Assembly (NCBI GenBank): GCA_015179125.1
Contig: WHVA01000530.1
Location: 1 to 64,000, forward strand
Direction of reading: 5' to 3'
DNA length: 64,000 nt
From: Gautieria morchelliformis
Lineage: Eukaryota > Basidiomycota > Agaricomycetes > Gomphales > Gomphaceae
The notes under the pieces are model-generated. The model did not search any database and was not told the origin of the DNA. It was given only the letters and a program-made list of their open reading frames with translations. The translations under genes were made by a program, and so were the position numbers. This document shows, one piece after another, positions 1-11,269 of this stretch (its first letter is position 1; each line of letters opens with the position of its first letter).

Positions 1-1800
1 TTTGCAAAGATTTTTCACGCTCTAAATGGATAGCCAATCTTTCAAGTTGATCAGATGTTAGGTTTGTAAATGTTTTTGCTATCTCTCCAAACTTTTCACG
101 ACGAACAGTAAATATGTATGTAAGTGACACAAGCGCCGTTGATGTATGTTTAACACAATGAAAATAAAAAATCTATGATAATGGAAGACACAGGTCATTT
201 AAATCAAGGAATATTCTGCCTGGGGTCAAAAGCCAATAGGGGTGACTCGTTCTGGAACTTCTGCGTACATGAAAAAACATGCCCAATTTTTGAGGATCAA
301 ACTTGGGCTGGCCAACAAAAACAACAGATAAAAGTTTATATCACCTACTGTACGTGGCAATGAATCAGCTGTTGAAATTACATTCATCTCATGTGCACAT
401 GTATTGCCATGATAGACAAACGGATCCTCAGCATCAGAGGATTCATACAAATGTGTAACATGGGCAGTCGTTCAATAAATAGCACAACACATCTCTTCAA
501 TCCACGTCAGGTCTTGAAGATCATCAGGTAAGTGACCACGATAAAAATTGTCAGCCAATGCAAAACGTGGCATATTTGCACGTCCCAACACATTGTAACA
601 ATCTGCACATAAATTAACCACTGTACATTGGTCATTGTCTCGAAACGTAACACCGTCGTGACATAGTAATAAGCCATTCAATACAGGGGAAGAATATGAC
701 ACATCGACATAACTCGTGCGAGAAAAATAATCAAATAGAAAAGGATCTGAACAGTGAAGGATGGACAAGTTATGAGGCAATCGCCCATAAGGATGCACTG
801 TAATCGAATAAATCCGTTGGCCGTCACGTGCACGAGCGCAGCATGCACAAGGGGAGGGCAAGACATAACAAGTTTGTGTTCTATATGACCTTAAACATTC
901 TCGAATGACAGAAGTCGAAACCGTCTGTGGCCAAGAAGCGATAACAACCAACTTTTGATTGAAAACTTCTTCGTCTATGTCGTCACAATTACGTGCACGC
1001 AAGAGTTTTCGATCGCTTGCTTGATACGAAATGTTACTGTCATGAGTCATAACGCGACAGACATCACTCCCATATTCATGACACAAAATAGAAGTAATTA
1101 ACAGTCTTCGTTTTAATGCAAATCGTGTCTGAAAAGGTTCATAACACAATAAGATTTGTACGAGTGAAGGGCGATCGTACTTCTGAAGGCCACGACAACG
1201 ATCTCGAAAGGCATTTATTACATTATCTGCCAAGGATGGAAAATGATTGCCGATGTTAGGCCTTCTCGACACGTGCAATCCGCAAAGACAGGTTTTCATG
1301 CGAGAGTTATTTAACACTTGACAAGAAAAGGAAAAGGTGTCCGAAAATAAGTCATTATATGGCAACTTAACCAGATCATCGTCGCCCCCATGGGGAAACT
1401 CCGTAGGAGGCTGTCGTAACAGGGGAAATATACAGGGGCCATAAATCCATTCAAAAATCATACCTAACAAAGAAGAACAAGGCATGTCGTCCTTACATTT
1501 CACATCCAGTGACCTAAGATGAGAGATTATTTCCCTCATTGAACAATTTGCAAAATATTGACAGTGATCGTAATAAAAGTCCACGATAATGAGTCGTAGC
1601 TCCCGGATAGAATATTGAACATAGGAACGACAAGGCCTAACTGTACACATGCACGCTAGTAAGTCTTTCTTATGGGTTGAGTCAAGCGACAGAAGAGGAT
1701 GATGATTGTCGAATATCATCCATGATGGGTTAACATCGCAAGAAGGTTTGACGTTGGACATGTTTGTCAACTTTAAGTCATTTAAAATATGAAATTTCAA
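1..1800 (-). pseudogene. Helitron Rep/helicase, N-terminal part, broken and cut by window edge
   Basis: Reading leftwards from an ATG at 1800 (or the internal ATG near 1761), the frame is open to a TGA at 472-474. Its C-terminal segment (MPRFALADNFYRGHLP, then DLTWIEEM) matches the DUF6570-type region that precedes the Rep domain in Agaricomycete Helitrons. The same frame resumes directly after the stop (TTAHVTHLYESSDAEDPFVY, then CAHEMNVISTADSLPRT), so the TGA is a nonsense change; CGA (Arg) is the likely ancestor. A frameshift follows at about 340, after which the family sequence continues (LLSVVFVGQPKFDPQ), and more family sequence (FTVRREKFGEIAKTF) runs to base 1. The HUH nuclease and helicase domains would lie outside the window. 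This Helitron differs from the family at 8-39 kb. Identification rests on recalled family sequence. Confidence 0.8.
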
Positions 1801-3789
1801 TTATTATGGCATTGATCATAAGCAACGCAATCGCAATGGCACGGTCAGTCACGAACCGGCGAAGGGAATGCGATTTTGACTCACATGGGATGGGTAGGAA
1901 AAGAGATTTGGAGGATGTCACGAAAATGGGTGAGTTCATCGAAACTTATGAGAGGAGGAAAGGGAAACACGCAACAAGACTCGGAGGGGGTGGAAGTAGG
2001 AGCATCCGCGTATTACCTTATCCCACCAGATATATATATACAAGAAAGACGCCTTCGTCCCCCTAACATGTCTCAGTGTGCAATGACGTCATACAACGTA
2101 CATAAGTAAATCATAAATCCTTTCAATATATCCTCAACTGTATATGTTAGAATAAATGGATAGCTATATCAAGCATTATTCTAAGGTCTATACAATCGTC
2201 TAACTGAGCTAACATCTGGGAGAAATAATCCATGCACCAGTAGCAGTGCCTGCCCTGGAAAGCAGGCACCTGGGCCCTGGTCAGAAGAAATATTGCTATG
2301 GGACTAATAGACCCATACAGGGACATCGGACACGATGGAGATTACAGTACACTGTCCTATCTATGGATGTACTGAATAGCTACCTCAGGAGAGAGGTACA
2401 GAGATGGCAAATGCCTTGCCAAGGCTGCTGTAGGCACACAGCACAGGACACACATGATTTCTTTTCTATTCTATTCCCCTGACCAGCTCCACTGATTACG
2501 AGCTGTATTACATGCTGAAAGGGGCTTTGTACATTGCTCCAAGGTCCCATCTTAGATACTTGTCAGTAGGACAAGTATCCCCATCATTGTTCCTGCTCCA
2601 CAGCTGTATGCAGCCTGTGGAGCATTTCCACATTATCCTGACCCATTCACTCACTATCTTGAACACTGGTAGTCACTACTATTTTAGTATAAGTAGCTAC
2701 CATAAATGTACGAACAAAACATCCAGAATATTACCCAGAACAATCCAGAATTGCTGTTTCACCTCCTGAAGTAACTGTAGACTTGTTTGATAGCTACAGA
2801 GCTTATTTCTTGATAGATTTCTCTAATTCTTTGTTGAGAGTCTATTATAACTGGCTACACTATACTGTTCCAAAAGCGAAAGCTTCGGACCCCTTGTTCC
2901 TCTGTTCTCACCTGTTTCTTCCTCGACTCGGTCACGTGACCTACATCAATCAGTGACGCACTCGCTCCACAGAGCTTAGTCAGCTCGCGCATATACGGTG
3001 CACAGGGGTGCACGAAGAGTCCCAACTCCCTGAGTCATCAAATATATCACTTCTGATATATCTAATCTATTATTCCTAAAAGTATAAAGGAGCAAAGCAT
3101 GGGAAATTCATAATATCGACAGCTGTCGTGAACAGACAAAGGAAAAGGACAAGCAAAACATACTTACTGTACATATAGAAGTACAAACTCGAAAATGCCC
3201 AGATAATGCGAGGGGCTAACCATGGACGGAAAACAGAAAATGGAAACGTACAGTACACATATACAAACTGGCAACCACCACGACAACGTTCCCCCATCTT
3301 AAGGTGTAAGGACCGCCCATCATTTACCGCTCCTAGTCGTAAGATTGGAAGGGTCAGCCTGGGAGGACGCATCCGGTGAAGAAGAGTGCCATCCGAACGA
3401 AGTCCTAAAGTAGGCGAGGAGGATCGACGGCCTTCCTCCTTCGCCACTGCTACGGCAAACTTTCTGGGACGTCGGGTGATTGACCGTCCGTACTGGGGGG
3501 GGGGGGGGAAGGCCGCCACGATTCGGACCACGTAGCGCCAAGGTGGCTTGTCCCACATTCAACGCCACATTTTCGACGAGAATACTCAAGTTACCCTGCC
3601 CATTAACTCCTTCAGGGCTCCATAGACATAAATGGCCATGTTAACATTGGGACTAGGAGCGGACTCCAGCCAACCATGTTCCCATCATACAAACATCTGC
3701 CATACTATAGGTCAGTAACATAGCCCAAAAAAACGAAATAAAATATAAAGTAATTTCAAAACGACACCAGAAAGGCACACACTCTATAA
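1801..3789. other. intergenic, no gene recognised; contains a G14 run
   Basis: No frame resembles a known protein. TATATATA at about 2030-2040 lies upstream of the Helitron start on the other strand. A run of 14 G residues occupies 3495-3508. A TCACGTGA palindrome occurs near 2933-2940. Confidence 0.5.
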
Positions 3790-4134
3790 AGAACGGTTTA
3801 GAGCCCTCTCTAATGTAATCGGCAACGGCGAGATTGAACCTGCGTGTACTTGAATCGGCGCCATGCATGGTGTTGTTCAATACGGCACCGATCGCCCAGA
3901 CCTTACTGACGTATCATTGGGGAGGTTATCATCATACTCTTCTGAGGAAGCATCCCCTGGATATGGTATGATGGAGAAAGCATCCATCATTACATTTCCG
4001 GATGCAGGAGCGAATATCCGTCTGACCACGCAGGCAACGGTGTCGTCCACTAGGAAACCGTCACCAGGGGGACTATACAAACGAATATCCATGGGCACCC
4101 TGGGGCCTGTCAAAGTCTGTTTGGAACCCTTCAA
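3790..4134 (-). pseudogene. fragment of a conserved basidiomycete protein of unknown function
   Basis: On the minus strand the segment DGFLVDDTVACVVRRIFAP, followed by SGNVMMDAFSIIPYPGD, SEEYDDNLPN and, after a one-base frame change near 3880, RRFNLAVADYIREGSKPF, reads like a multicopy Agaricomycete protein family with a (D)DTVA.V..R.(F)AP.SG...L(D)A....PGD..S..Y(D)..(P)D pattern. Only about 110 residues remain, with no visible start or stop context. I infer a decayed copy. The function of the family is not known to me. Confidence 0.45.
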
Positions 4135-4924
4135 GACTTTGTGTTATTGCTAACACTTCAATCTATCAGAACATGTTGGTTACGAGACTCAAAGAATATT
4201 AAACAATGCTGCAGCACAACTCCGGAAATAATTTAATATTTTGTACCTTGGTTGCAATCCGCGTAAAAACTAGTCCAAGTTAATATGGATGGAAGGCAAT
4301 GCGTTTCTTAGCAGCACTGAACAATAAACTAAAAGAATGTAGGTTAAAGGACACTATTGGGGTCCAAGCATATTCCAAAATATAAAGGAATGTACTTAGC
4401 AGGCGAGTTTATAAATGGACTGCCCTGATAATCTACCAGTGCACAGCAATAAAACGAGGGATGAACGAGTTTTAGAAGTGACTTGTGAAAGTCTCTAATC
4501 AGGAAAATCGACTGATCAGATCGTCTTGGGTATTGGAGTGCAAATGGCAAGACTATCAATTGACAGACTCACTCTGTAGAATTACACCCGTAGGATTAGT
4601 CCAAGTGGCTAAGCAGTAAAGTAACTACTTAACAAGGAATTAGACACTAAAGTAAGTGAATAACCCTAGCTGGGATTAGCAGCTTAGTAAGATGCAATCA
4701 CATGAGGTCACGTGGATAGAAGATGTTAGATTGCTAGAATGATGATTCAAGGAGGTCAGAATGGCCTCCTTTTATATTGTAAAATACACAGGATTACATA
4801 AAATGGGGTTCTTCTATCTATTAGGCGAGTGATGTCATAAGTAAATATTTGCACACCCTCGTAACTATTGCGGCGTGTTTGTGCAAAGAAATTGGAAATA
4901 GATAGCCAATCACCTTCCCTGGTT

Positions 4925-4984
4925 TGCACAGCCTTACACAGCCTTGCACAGCCTTGCACTGCCCTGCACAGCCCTACACAGCCG
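4925..4984 (+). repeat. 10-bp minisatellite, six units
   Basis: Six consecutive units of about TGCACAGCCT, with single-base variants (TACACAGCCT, TGCACTGCCC, TACACAGCCG). One more isolated unit (TTGCACAGCC) occurs near 5112. Confidence 0.85.
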
Positions 4985-5233
4985 CTATGACATCAAGGGC
5001 CTATTTGGTGTCGTAGCGTTGTGTTTGGAGGATCCATTCATCGAATAGGCTTTATCAAACCTGCACCCTAGTTTTGGCTTTGTACATCTTTGTGTGACTT
5101 TGTACGCAGCCTTGCACAGCCATGGTTGCTATGATGCAAGTCATGTGCCAGCTGGGTTTGAATTGTACAGGCTTGTGTAAGCGGTAGAGGACACACCCAG
5201 TCTCAGTGGCTGAGTTTGAGTGAGCCAAGGTAC

Positions 5234-5267
5234 CGGAGTTGCAGGTGCTTGAGTGCCTGCAACTCCG
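5234..5267. repeat. perfect 12-bp inverted repeat, 10-nt loop
   Basis: CGGAGTTGCAGG (5234-5245) is the exact reverse complement of CCTGCAACTCCG (5256-5267). It is not followed by a CTRR tetranucleotide within about 12 nt on either strand, so it is not an obvious Helitron 3' end. Confidence 0.85.
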
Positions 5268-6599
5268 AGTTTACGGTTCGTGGGAAGCTCCGGTCGGAGT
5301 TTGAAACTGAGCGGCTGTGGCAGAGTTGTGGACGTGTGTGGGTTCATAACTCTGCCTGACAGAATAAGGAGTTTTTGAGCCAGGGAAGCCCAGTTAAATG
5401 GTGAAAAAATAAGAGGAAATTCAAGGAATATTTGAATAGAGTTCTACGTGTATTAGCTACTATCAGCTGGGAAAACAGGGTTTTAAAGCAAATTTTAATC
5501 CTTTTTTCGCGAGGCTTTTCATTAGCAACGGTTCCCAACAAAGGCTGCAATACGGTATCATAAAACGAATAATAAGTGGGAGACGTCGTCTGACGACGTC
5601 CACCACGAAGGCAAACGTTGGCCGATAAAGTTATGGTAGACATCGAATACGGTTAAAGGAAAGAAAACTACAACTCAGATGTAAATACAGGGAACAGTGG
5701 ACGTTGGATAAGACAGGGACGTACCGGGTAAATTATGGACTGGGGATGGACATCATGCGGCAGGAAAGGGCGCCCGAAAAAAGCGGATTGGACAGCAGAC
5801 AAGGCTAAGAAAGCTGACGACAACCCCGGCCAAGCAATCCACGGAAGAGGAAGCACAGGACATCACAAGTAAGTAGAAGGACGAGTGGACAATGAGGAAG
5901 GCAGGTGTCATGACGCGTTTACTTCCCATACTCAGAAGCTCAGTTTTCCTATTTTCTCACCCCACCTTCGTGTTCGTTCCGATCACCATTGTCATGTTCG
6001 GCAACCAATTCTCGCTGTTCGCACCAACTACCATAGCCACGCCGTCAAACGCACGATCGACATCTTGGGACTGACTCGGCAGTCATCGCTGGGTCTACCA
6101 CCTCCTCTGCGCGACCCTCTTCCAATGGTGTTCTGGTAATTGGATTGTCATGACCTGTGTATTTCCCTTTCGCTACTCCTCCCCAGTGTTCGCTCGGCTT
6201 CGCCCCCACCTCGACCTCTCCTCCTCTATGTCACCTCTGTTCACCCTTCCTCGTATTTCGCTGAACGACCGTTCACTGCTCGCATCATTCGCCAGCAGGC
6301 ACACCATCAAATCACGATCAACATCCCTATCCGGCATGATGGCTCATCAGTAACTCCATCAGCTTCTCGATCCAAACCCCCTTTTGGTGTTCATATGAGC
6401 AGGGTGCGTGCGCGGGACGTCCTACCCGTGGGTCGTGTGGGATCAACCCAGTAGGTGAAGAACCCATGCAGGGCAGTGTATATGCGGGCCCCAAGACATG
6501 ATTTCGTACACAGGTGTCTTCGCCACCTGCACCCTCCGTTGTTTCATGTTCTCCCTCTTCTCTCATTTCTATTGTATGTTTATTTCATCTATGTTGTAT

Positions 6600-8010
6600 C
6601 ATGACTGCGCACCCCTATGACGTACCCACTCGCCCTCTCCATGTTTGGGAGCTTCGCTCCTAGGGCCACCCCGACTACCTCGGCCTTGAATACAGTGTGT
6701 TCATTTTCCATCCGAGATACAGCCTCACAGTCTTCGCCTCTACCCTGTTCCTGTAGAGCACTGCTGCCGCTCCTACTCCTCTTCTACACACGACCCATCC
6801 GAGAAGACCTGTATGCTGGTCTGAGCGGCTGCTACTTCTGCGATCGCTTGGCTCTCGCTTGGGGGTATTCGTATGTTGAAGGCGGGTATCCATTTTGGGC
6901 CATAGGTGACTGTCTGGATCTTCTCCATGTTGTGCGGTTCCACACTGAAGGCTCGCATGATTTCATGCAGGGGGCTTCGGTGTTTCTTCACATAGCGGCG
7001 CGCCGCCTTCTGGACTTTAGGTGCGAGTGGGTGTTTATCCGGGAGACATGCTAGGCGTATGGCTGCGCGGTGGATGAGCTTTGATACAAGCAGTCGGAAC
7101 GGTAATATGTTGGCGTGCGTGTCTATGATATCCATAGCGGTAGTTCTCATAGCCCCTGTTATCATCAATCCAGCCTGTCTCTGGATCCTAGAGAGCTTGT
7201 TGATGTATCCTTTTGACCCTTTGTTGCTTTCTGTGCTCGGCACAAGGAACACATCTGCCGTGTACAGCACTCTTGGTACTGCAACTGTTAGGTAGAACTG
7301 TTGCATGTGTCTGGCCGTGGCCCCCTTGGTCGGTTTGGCTAGCCTCTTTTATTGTCCTACGAATCTCTCGCCCTTTGCTAGGGCATAATTGACATGCTCC
7401 TTGAAGCAGAGCTCTTGGTATACTATGACACCTAGGAACTTATGGAAGGCGCAGGGGTTTATCATGTGTTGGCCAAGTTTTATCAGAGGGTGCGTCAGTG
7501 GTCTTGTTTTTCTGGTGCATGACGGTCCGGTTCTCGCTTCCTGGTGAAGCCTATCAGTGCGAACGTTTCCACTGCGAAGTGGAACTCATGGGTATCCGCC
7601 CAACTCATGGTGCCGCCTCTTCTCATCATCATGTCCTCAAGCTTACTGAAGGCCTCGCGGAAGACCTTTCCCTCTGCGATTAGGGTGGTGTCGTCCACGA
7701 ATCCCATGCAGTCTTCACCGTTCTTGCGGTTCACGATTTCAATTAGGTCGGCGTTATAGTACTGGTAGGCGATGGCTGAGAGAGGGCATCCTTGGTCCAT
7801 GCCTCGCCCTATCTCCCACATGTGCGTACCATAGTCATCGAAGCTCACCGTTGTCCTACGACCCTGTACCTTTCACCTAATCCATTCTGTGTATTCCTCC
7901 GGTATGCCCCTGCAGCACATATTGTGTACGAGCCTTCCAAGTGTGATGCTTGGGAATGTGCCCTTGATGTCTAAGAATAGGGCCCCTAGCACATTCCCTC
8001 TCCTCCAGGC
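6600..8010 (-). pseudogene. LINE (non-LTR) reverse transcriptase plus RNase H fragment
   Basis: The minus strand carries in order: AWRRGNVLGALFLDIKGTFP (8005-7945), SFDDYGTHMWEIGRGMDQGC then PLSAIAYQYYNADL (fingers/palm with the GxxQGCPLS motif), GFVDDTTLIAEGK (YxDD box as FVDD), LGVIVYQELCFKEHVNYALA, VAVPRVLYTADVFLVP (thumb), and the start of an RNase H domain (IQVFSDGS). These match Tad1-like fungal LINEs. The frame is broken at least four times: near 7860, a stop near 7350, and twice in the RNase H between 6690 and 6780. The element lacks its ORF1 and endonuclease and stops abruptly at both ends, so it is a dead fragment. Its 5' side joins Helitron sequence at about 8010. Confidence 0.85.
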
Positions 8011-9113
8011 ATCCATATGTAAAGCTGGGCATACTTTGCATCGTCTTCATTGTCAGGGAGGAGAGAGCCATGGAGATGATACAGTTCACCCTGTAGCTTG
8101 AGCACATATGGACCACAACCCTCCTGAAGCAAATCTTGGTCAAAGTCGGCCCCCACAGGAGTGAATGCAAATGCAGCATTATACTGCCTGATATTCTGGC
8201 GAAATCCTTTTGCCTCAGGGTCCTGGCCTTCTAAGAGCTGTTTCAATGGCTGAGGGGGCTCTGGCAGGTCTTCCAGCTGCACCTTTCCTTCCATACAGCA
8301 ATCACAAAATCTGGGCCGCACATTTGAGGATTTCTGCAGACGTTCTGCCCTCCAGTGGAATGCTCTACAGTCAGGGCAGGGAACATCCATGCGGCTCAGA
8401 TCATGAGGCTGCACATCAGCCTCAATTATTCTAGCACAACCAAGTGGAATAGGAGGAGGTTGCTGAGGATGCCGTCGAGGTGCAGGGAATGGCTGAGGAG
8501 GTGCAGGGAGTCGCTGAGGAGGCTGAGGTGGTGCAGGGAGTTCCTGAAGAGGCCGCAAAAGCGCAGGGAGTAGCAGAGGCATTGGGCTTATTGCATTGGC
8601 CTGAGCATGCAATGCTGCCACTCATGCAGAACCTACTACAGGAGGATTAGCTGCCTGTCTACCTCTTCCCAATTGCTGCAATATAGCAGACTGCTCAGCA
8701 GCCTGAGCACGCAATTGTGCAATTCCTGCAGAACCAACCACAGGAAGATTGGGAGGTGGCTGTATCGGCTCCTGCCTGTATCTTCTCAAGGGCTGTGCTG
8801 CTGGGATTGCTGCTAACTGAGCACAAAGGGCTGCCACCTGCTGTCCAGGACTGGGATCAGGAGGACGTAATGGCCCTGCAGCAGGTTGTTGAAAAGGATC
8901 AGCCGCATTGCTTCTAGGATGAGGGTGAGGGATGGCAAACGGAGGCGGTGGAAGGGGTGGCTGGTTCCGAGCTCTGGCAGCAGCCACAGCAAGGTCACGC
9001 GCTCTCCAATCAGTAGGCGATGTCATACGACCCTCCTGCTCCTCCCTCGCCCTTTCATGCTCCTGCTGACGATTTCTCTCTGGAGTAGATGGATCCCTGA
9101 GAAATGCAGGCAT
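8011..9113 (-). pseudogene. Helitron N-terminal protein, truncated, one nonsense codon
   Basis: Starts with MPAFLRDPSTPER like the two other copies. A low-complexity Pro/Ala-rich region with VVGSA..A.LRAQ repeats is followed by a Cys-rich motif (VPCPDCRAFHW ... FCDCCMEGKV, four cysteines, plausibly zinc-binding), then NIRQYNAAFAF and the GPYVLKLQGELYHLHGSLLP segment. A TGA at 8622-8624 replaces the GGA present in the other copies (G to T). The protein ends at YAQLYI, where Helitron homology stops, so the Rep and helicase domains are absent. Confidence 0.8.
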
Positions 9114-9987
9114 AAGCTTAGAGGAACAATCAAGCTACACCACTTCAACTTACATTTGCAAGCAGATACTGTTGTTGGTATTTCTCTTGGGCAAAGTCAG
9201 GGGAATTTATTAATTTCTAACTAAATAAATGTCAGACGGCTCACACCAGACCACAGAGAAATACATACATACCAAGGAAGGGACGGGGAGTTTGTTTGTT
9301 AGGCAAAGTCAAGGGAATTTATTAATTTCTATTTAAAAAATAAATAAAAATGTCAGATGGCTCACACCAGACCACAGAGAAATATATGTATCAAGGAAGG
9401 GATGGGGAATTTTTTTGATGAAAATATCCAAGTCTTCTTCAGCTATCCAACTGGAATAATTCCAGTAAAATGTCCTGGTCCTGGGGAGATGTCTTCTTCA
9501 GCCACCAGTAGTGCAAGTCAACACTAAGAGAACTGCAATGCAATTGTGGCTCCCTCTAAGGCAGCCTGGGATGACTACCTGGCTCCTTAGCAGAGAAAAA
9601 GCTGCCCCACTGAAGAGGTCAACCCCAATAGTTCAATGCAGAGATCTCCCTGGGAAGAGATCTTTTGTGCTCTACACTATATAGGCTATCTATTATTTCA
9701 CTCTCACGCAATTTTATTCTATCTAGTGGGCAGAGAGGAGAGGAGGGTGGTGGCGGGGTGTGCAAAGCTGCTGCGCAGCGTTCTGCCAGCGCAGTGCTGC
9801 TTTGAGGGCCTGAGCCGGCACACCGGCGTGAACCGCTGATAGGGACAGGGGCTCACGGCTGCACAGCCTCGAGCGCTGGAGCCAGCAGACCGGCATAAAC
9901 CGGTGATAGGGCCAGGGGCTCGTGCGCTCCGCTGACAAACTAATGACCAAGCATTGGTCAGCCCACCCACAACCTCCCACCAAGCTA

Positions 9988-11023
9988 AGGTAGCGGCCAT
10001 CCAAACCCAACTACCCTTAAGCGCTTGTTAACCCTAGTTAAGCCTATTACATAAGCTGTTAGCAACTTGGGGTTATGGCAGGGAAGGTTCGGTAGAATTC
10101 TTAGAAAGCTAGAATCAAATTCACTACATGATTTTCAGTCAACATGCTATGAAAATACAAAGAATACTACTCGCCTCTCTGTGAATTTATTGTCACTGAG
10201 AGAGGAGCACTATCCTGTCTCAGAAAGCATATACGTGCACCCGGCCCTTTAGCGCTCAAGAGCTCGCGCGTCAAAGTCATTTCAAACTCCGCTGGGTGCA
10301 GCCACCTGTGAAAAAAGAGATAACAAAATGAAATGGAGAGGTAGAGAGTGACTGGAAAATTTCGAAAATAATCAGAAAAGTGAATGCATGGTACAAGAAC
10401 AATGTGAGAAGAGATTGAAACACCATACAATAAATTGAATACATTATGCTTGATTTTGGTGCAGGAGCATAAATGCACCCAACATAAGTGGCCAAAATCG
10501 GTAGTTCAGATTTGGGGTTTAGGTATTTAAGTGTAACTAGGGGTCTAGACCCATGCTTTCACACTGGGATAACCCTGGGTTGGGTACAGTACTGGGTAGA
10601 GACCACCAGGGCCCATGGTTGGGTTGAAACTCAGTGGGGGTTAGACTGCCAGGTACCGGTGCCGTGCAAATTACGTAAATATATTACATAAAACACCCAC
10701 AAGGACCCCACATGCAACTTTATAAACTCCACTGGGAACATCCAGGTGGCCAATATCTGTCAGGTCAGAAATTGTCAACCCGTTTCTATGGGTCTAAAAC
10801 GATGTTTAAAGACAGTTTCAAGAATAAAAAAGTTTTTCTCTTCTGTGTGACAATGGTCATGTATCTTAGTTAAGTAAAACCACCAAGTTCTTTGTATGTA
10901 TGCTAGAAACAATTCTATGGTTACTGATTTATTTATTTGTCCAAGTGCGCAAAGCAGTAGGCAGCCTACCAAGGCAGCCATAATGGGCGCTTAAGGGTAG
11001 CTGAGTTTGGATGGCCGCTACCT
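9988..11023. mobile_element. 1,036-bp non-autonomous DNA transposon with 37-bp TIRs and TA duplication
   Basis: The left end (9988-10024, starting AGGTAGCGGCCATCCAAAC) is the inverted repeat of the right end (10987-11023) with 2 mismatches in 37. Both ends are flanked by TA (9986-9987 and 11024-11025). Joining the flanks across one TA recreates a Helitron 5' end like those at 39560 and 30110 (CCCACC..GCTACTTTCA), so an empty-site comparison supports insertion at a TA dinucleotide. No transposase gene is visible inside. TA duplication suggests a Tc1/mariner-type mobiliser; this is an inference. Confidence 0.85.
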
Positions 11024-11269
11024 TACTTTCATACATAGTAATAGTAATACTGTTTTCGATGGTATGGGTGGTCAGAGTGAGTAGACAGCCAAATATTCTA
11101 TGGCAACTAATTCCAGAGTGCTGCAATATATTGGTAAATTGGAAAGGTGAGAATGGGATAAGTCTTTGCATCTTGACTGCTGGGAGGTTTGTATTGGAAT
11201 TGCAGTTATGATGCATTAGCTTGAATGCTGTCACCAAACTGTGCTGGTCTTCCAGACTCTACCTAACCA

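Larger units (their letters stand above)
4135..6599. other. intergenic, no gene recognised
   Basis: No open frame in this 2.5-kb stretch resembles a protein I know. It holds a 10-bp minisatellite (4925-4984) and a perfect hairpin (5234-5267), both listed separately. The stretch at 5900-6480 is C/T-rich, with open frames on both strands that look like composition artefacts. Confidence 0.4.
8011..11040 (-). mobile_element. Helitron copy 1, truncated at its 3' side
   Basis: From about 8011 to 9987, and again from 11024 to about 11040, the sequence is homologous to the Helitrons at 21.9-26.7 kb and 33.5-39.6 kb: the N-terminal gene, a leader with a 115-bp tandem duplication (about 9186-9300 and 9301-9410), a GCTGCGCAGC-rich promoter-side region, and the 5' terminal sequence GGTGGGAGGTTGTGGG. 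The 5' end is interrupted by the TA-flanked element at 9988-11023. The Rep and helicase parts are missing; homology stops abruptly at a LINE fragment. It is non-functional as it stands. Confidence 0.75.

Noticed and set aside
5234-5267. Helitron 3' hairpin
   Set aside because: No CTRR within the usual spacing on either strand and no Helitron coding or subterminal sequence beside it.
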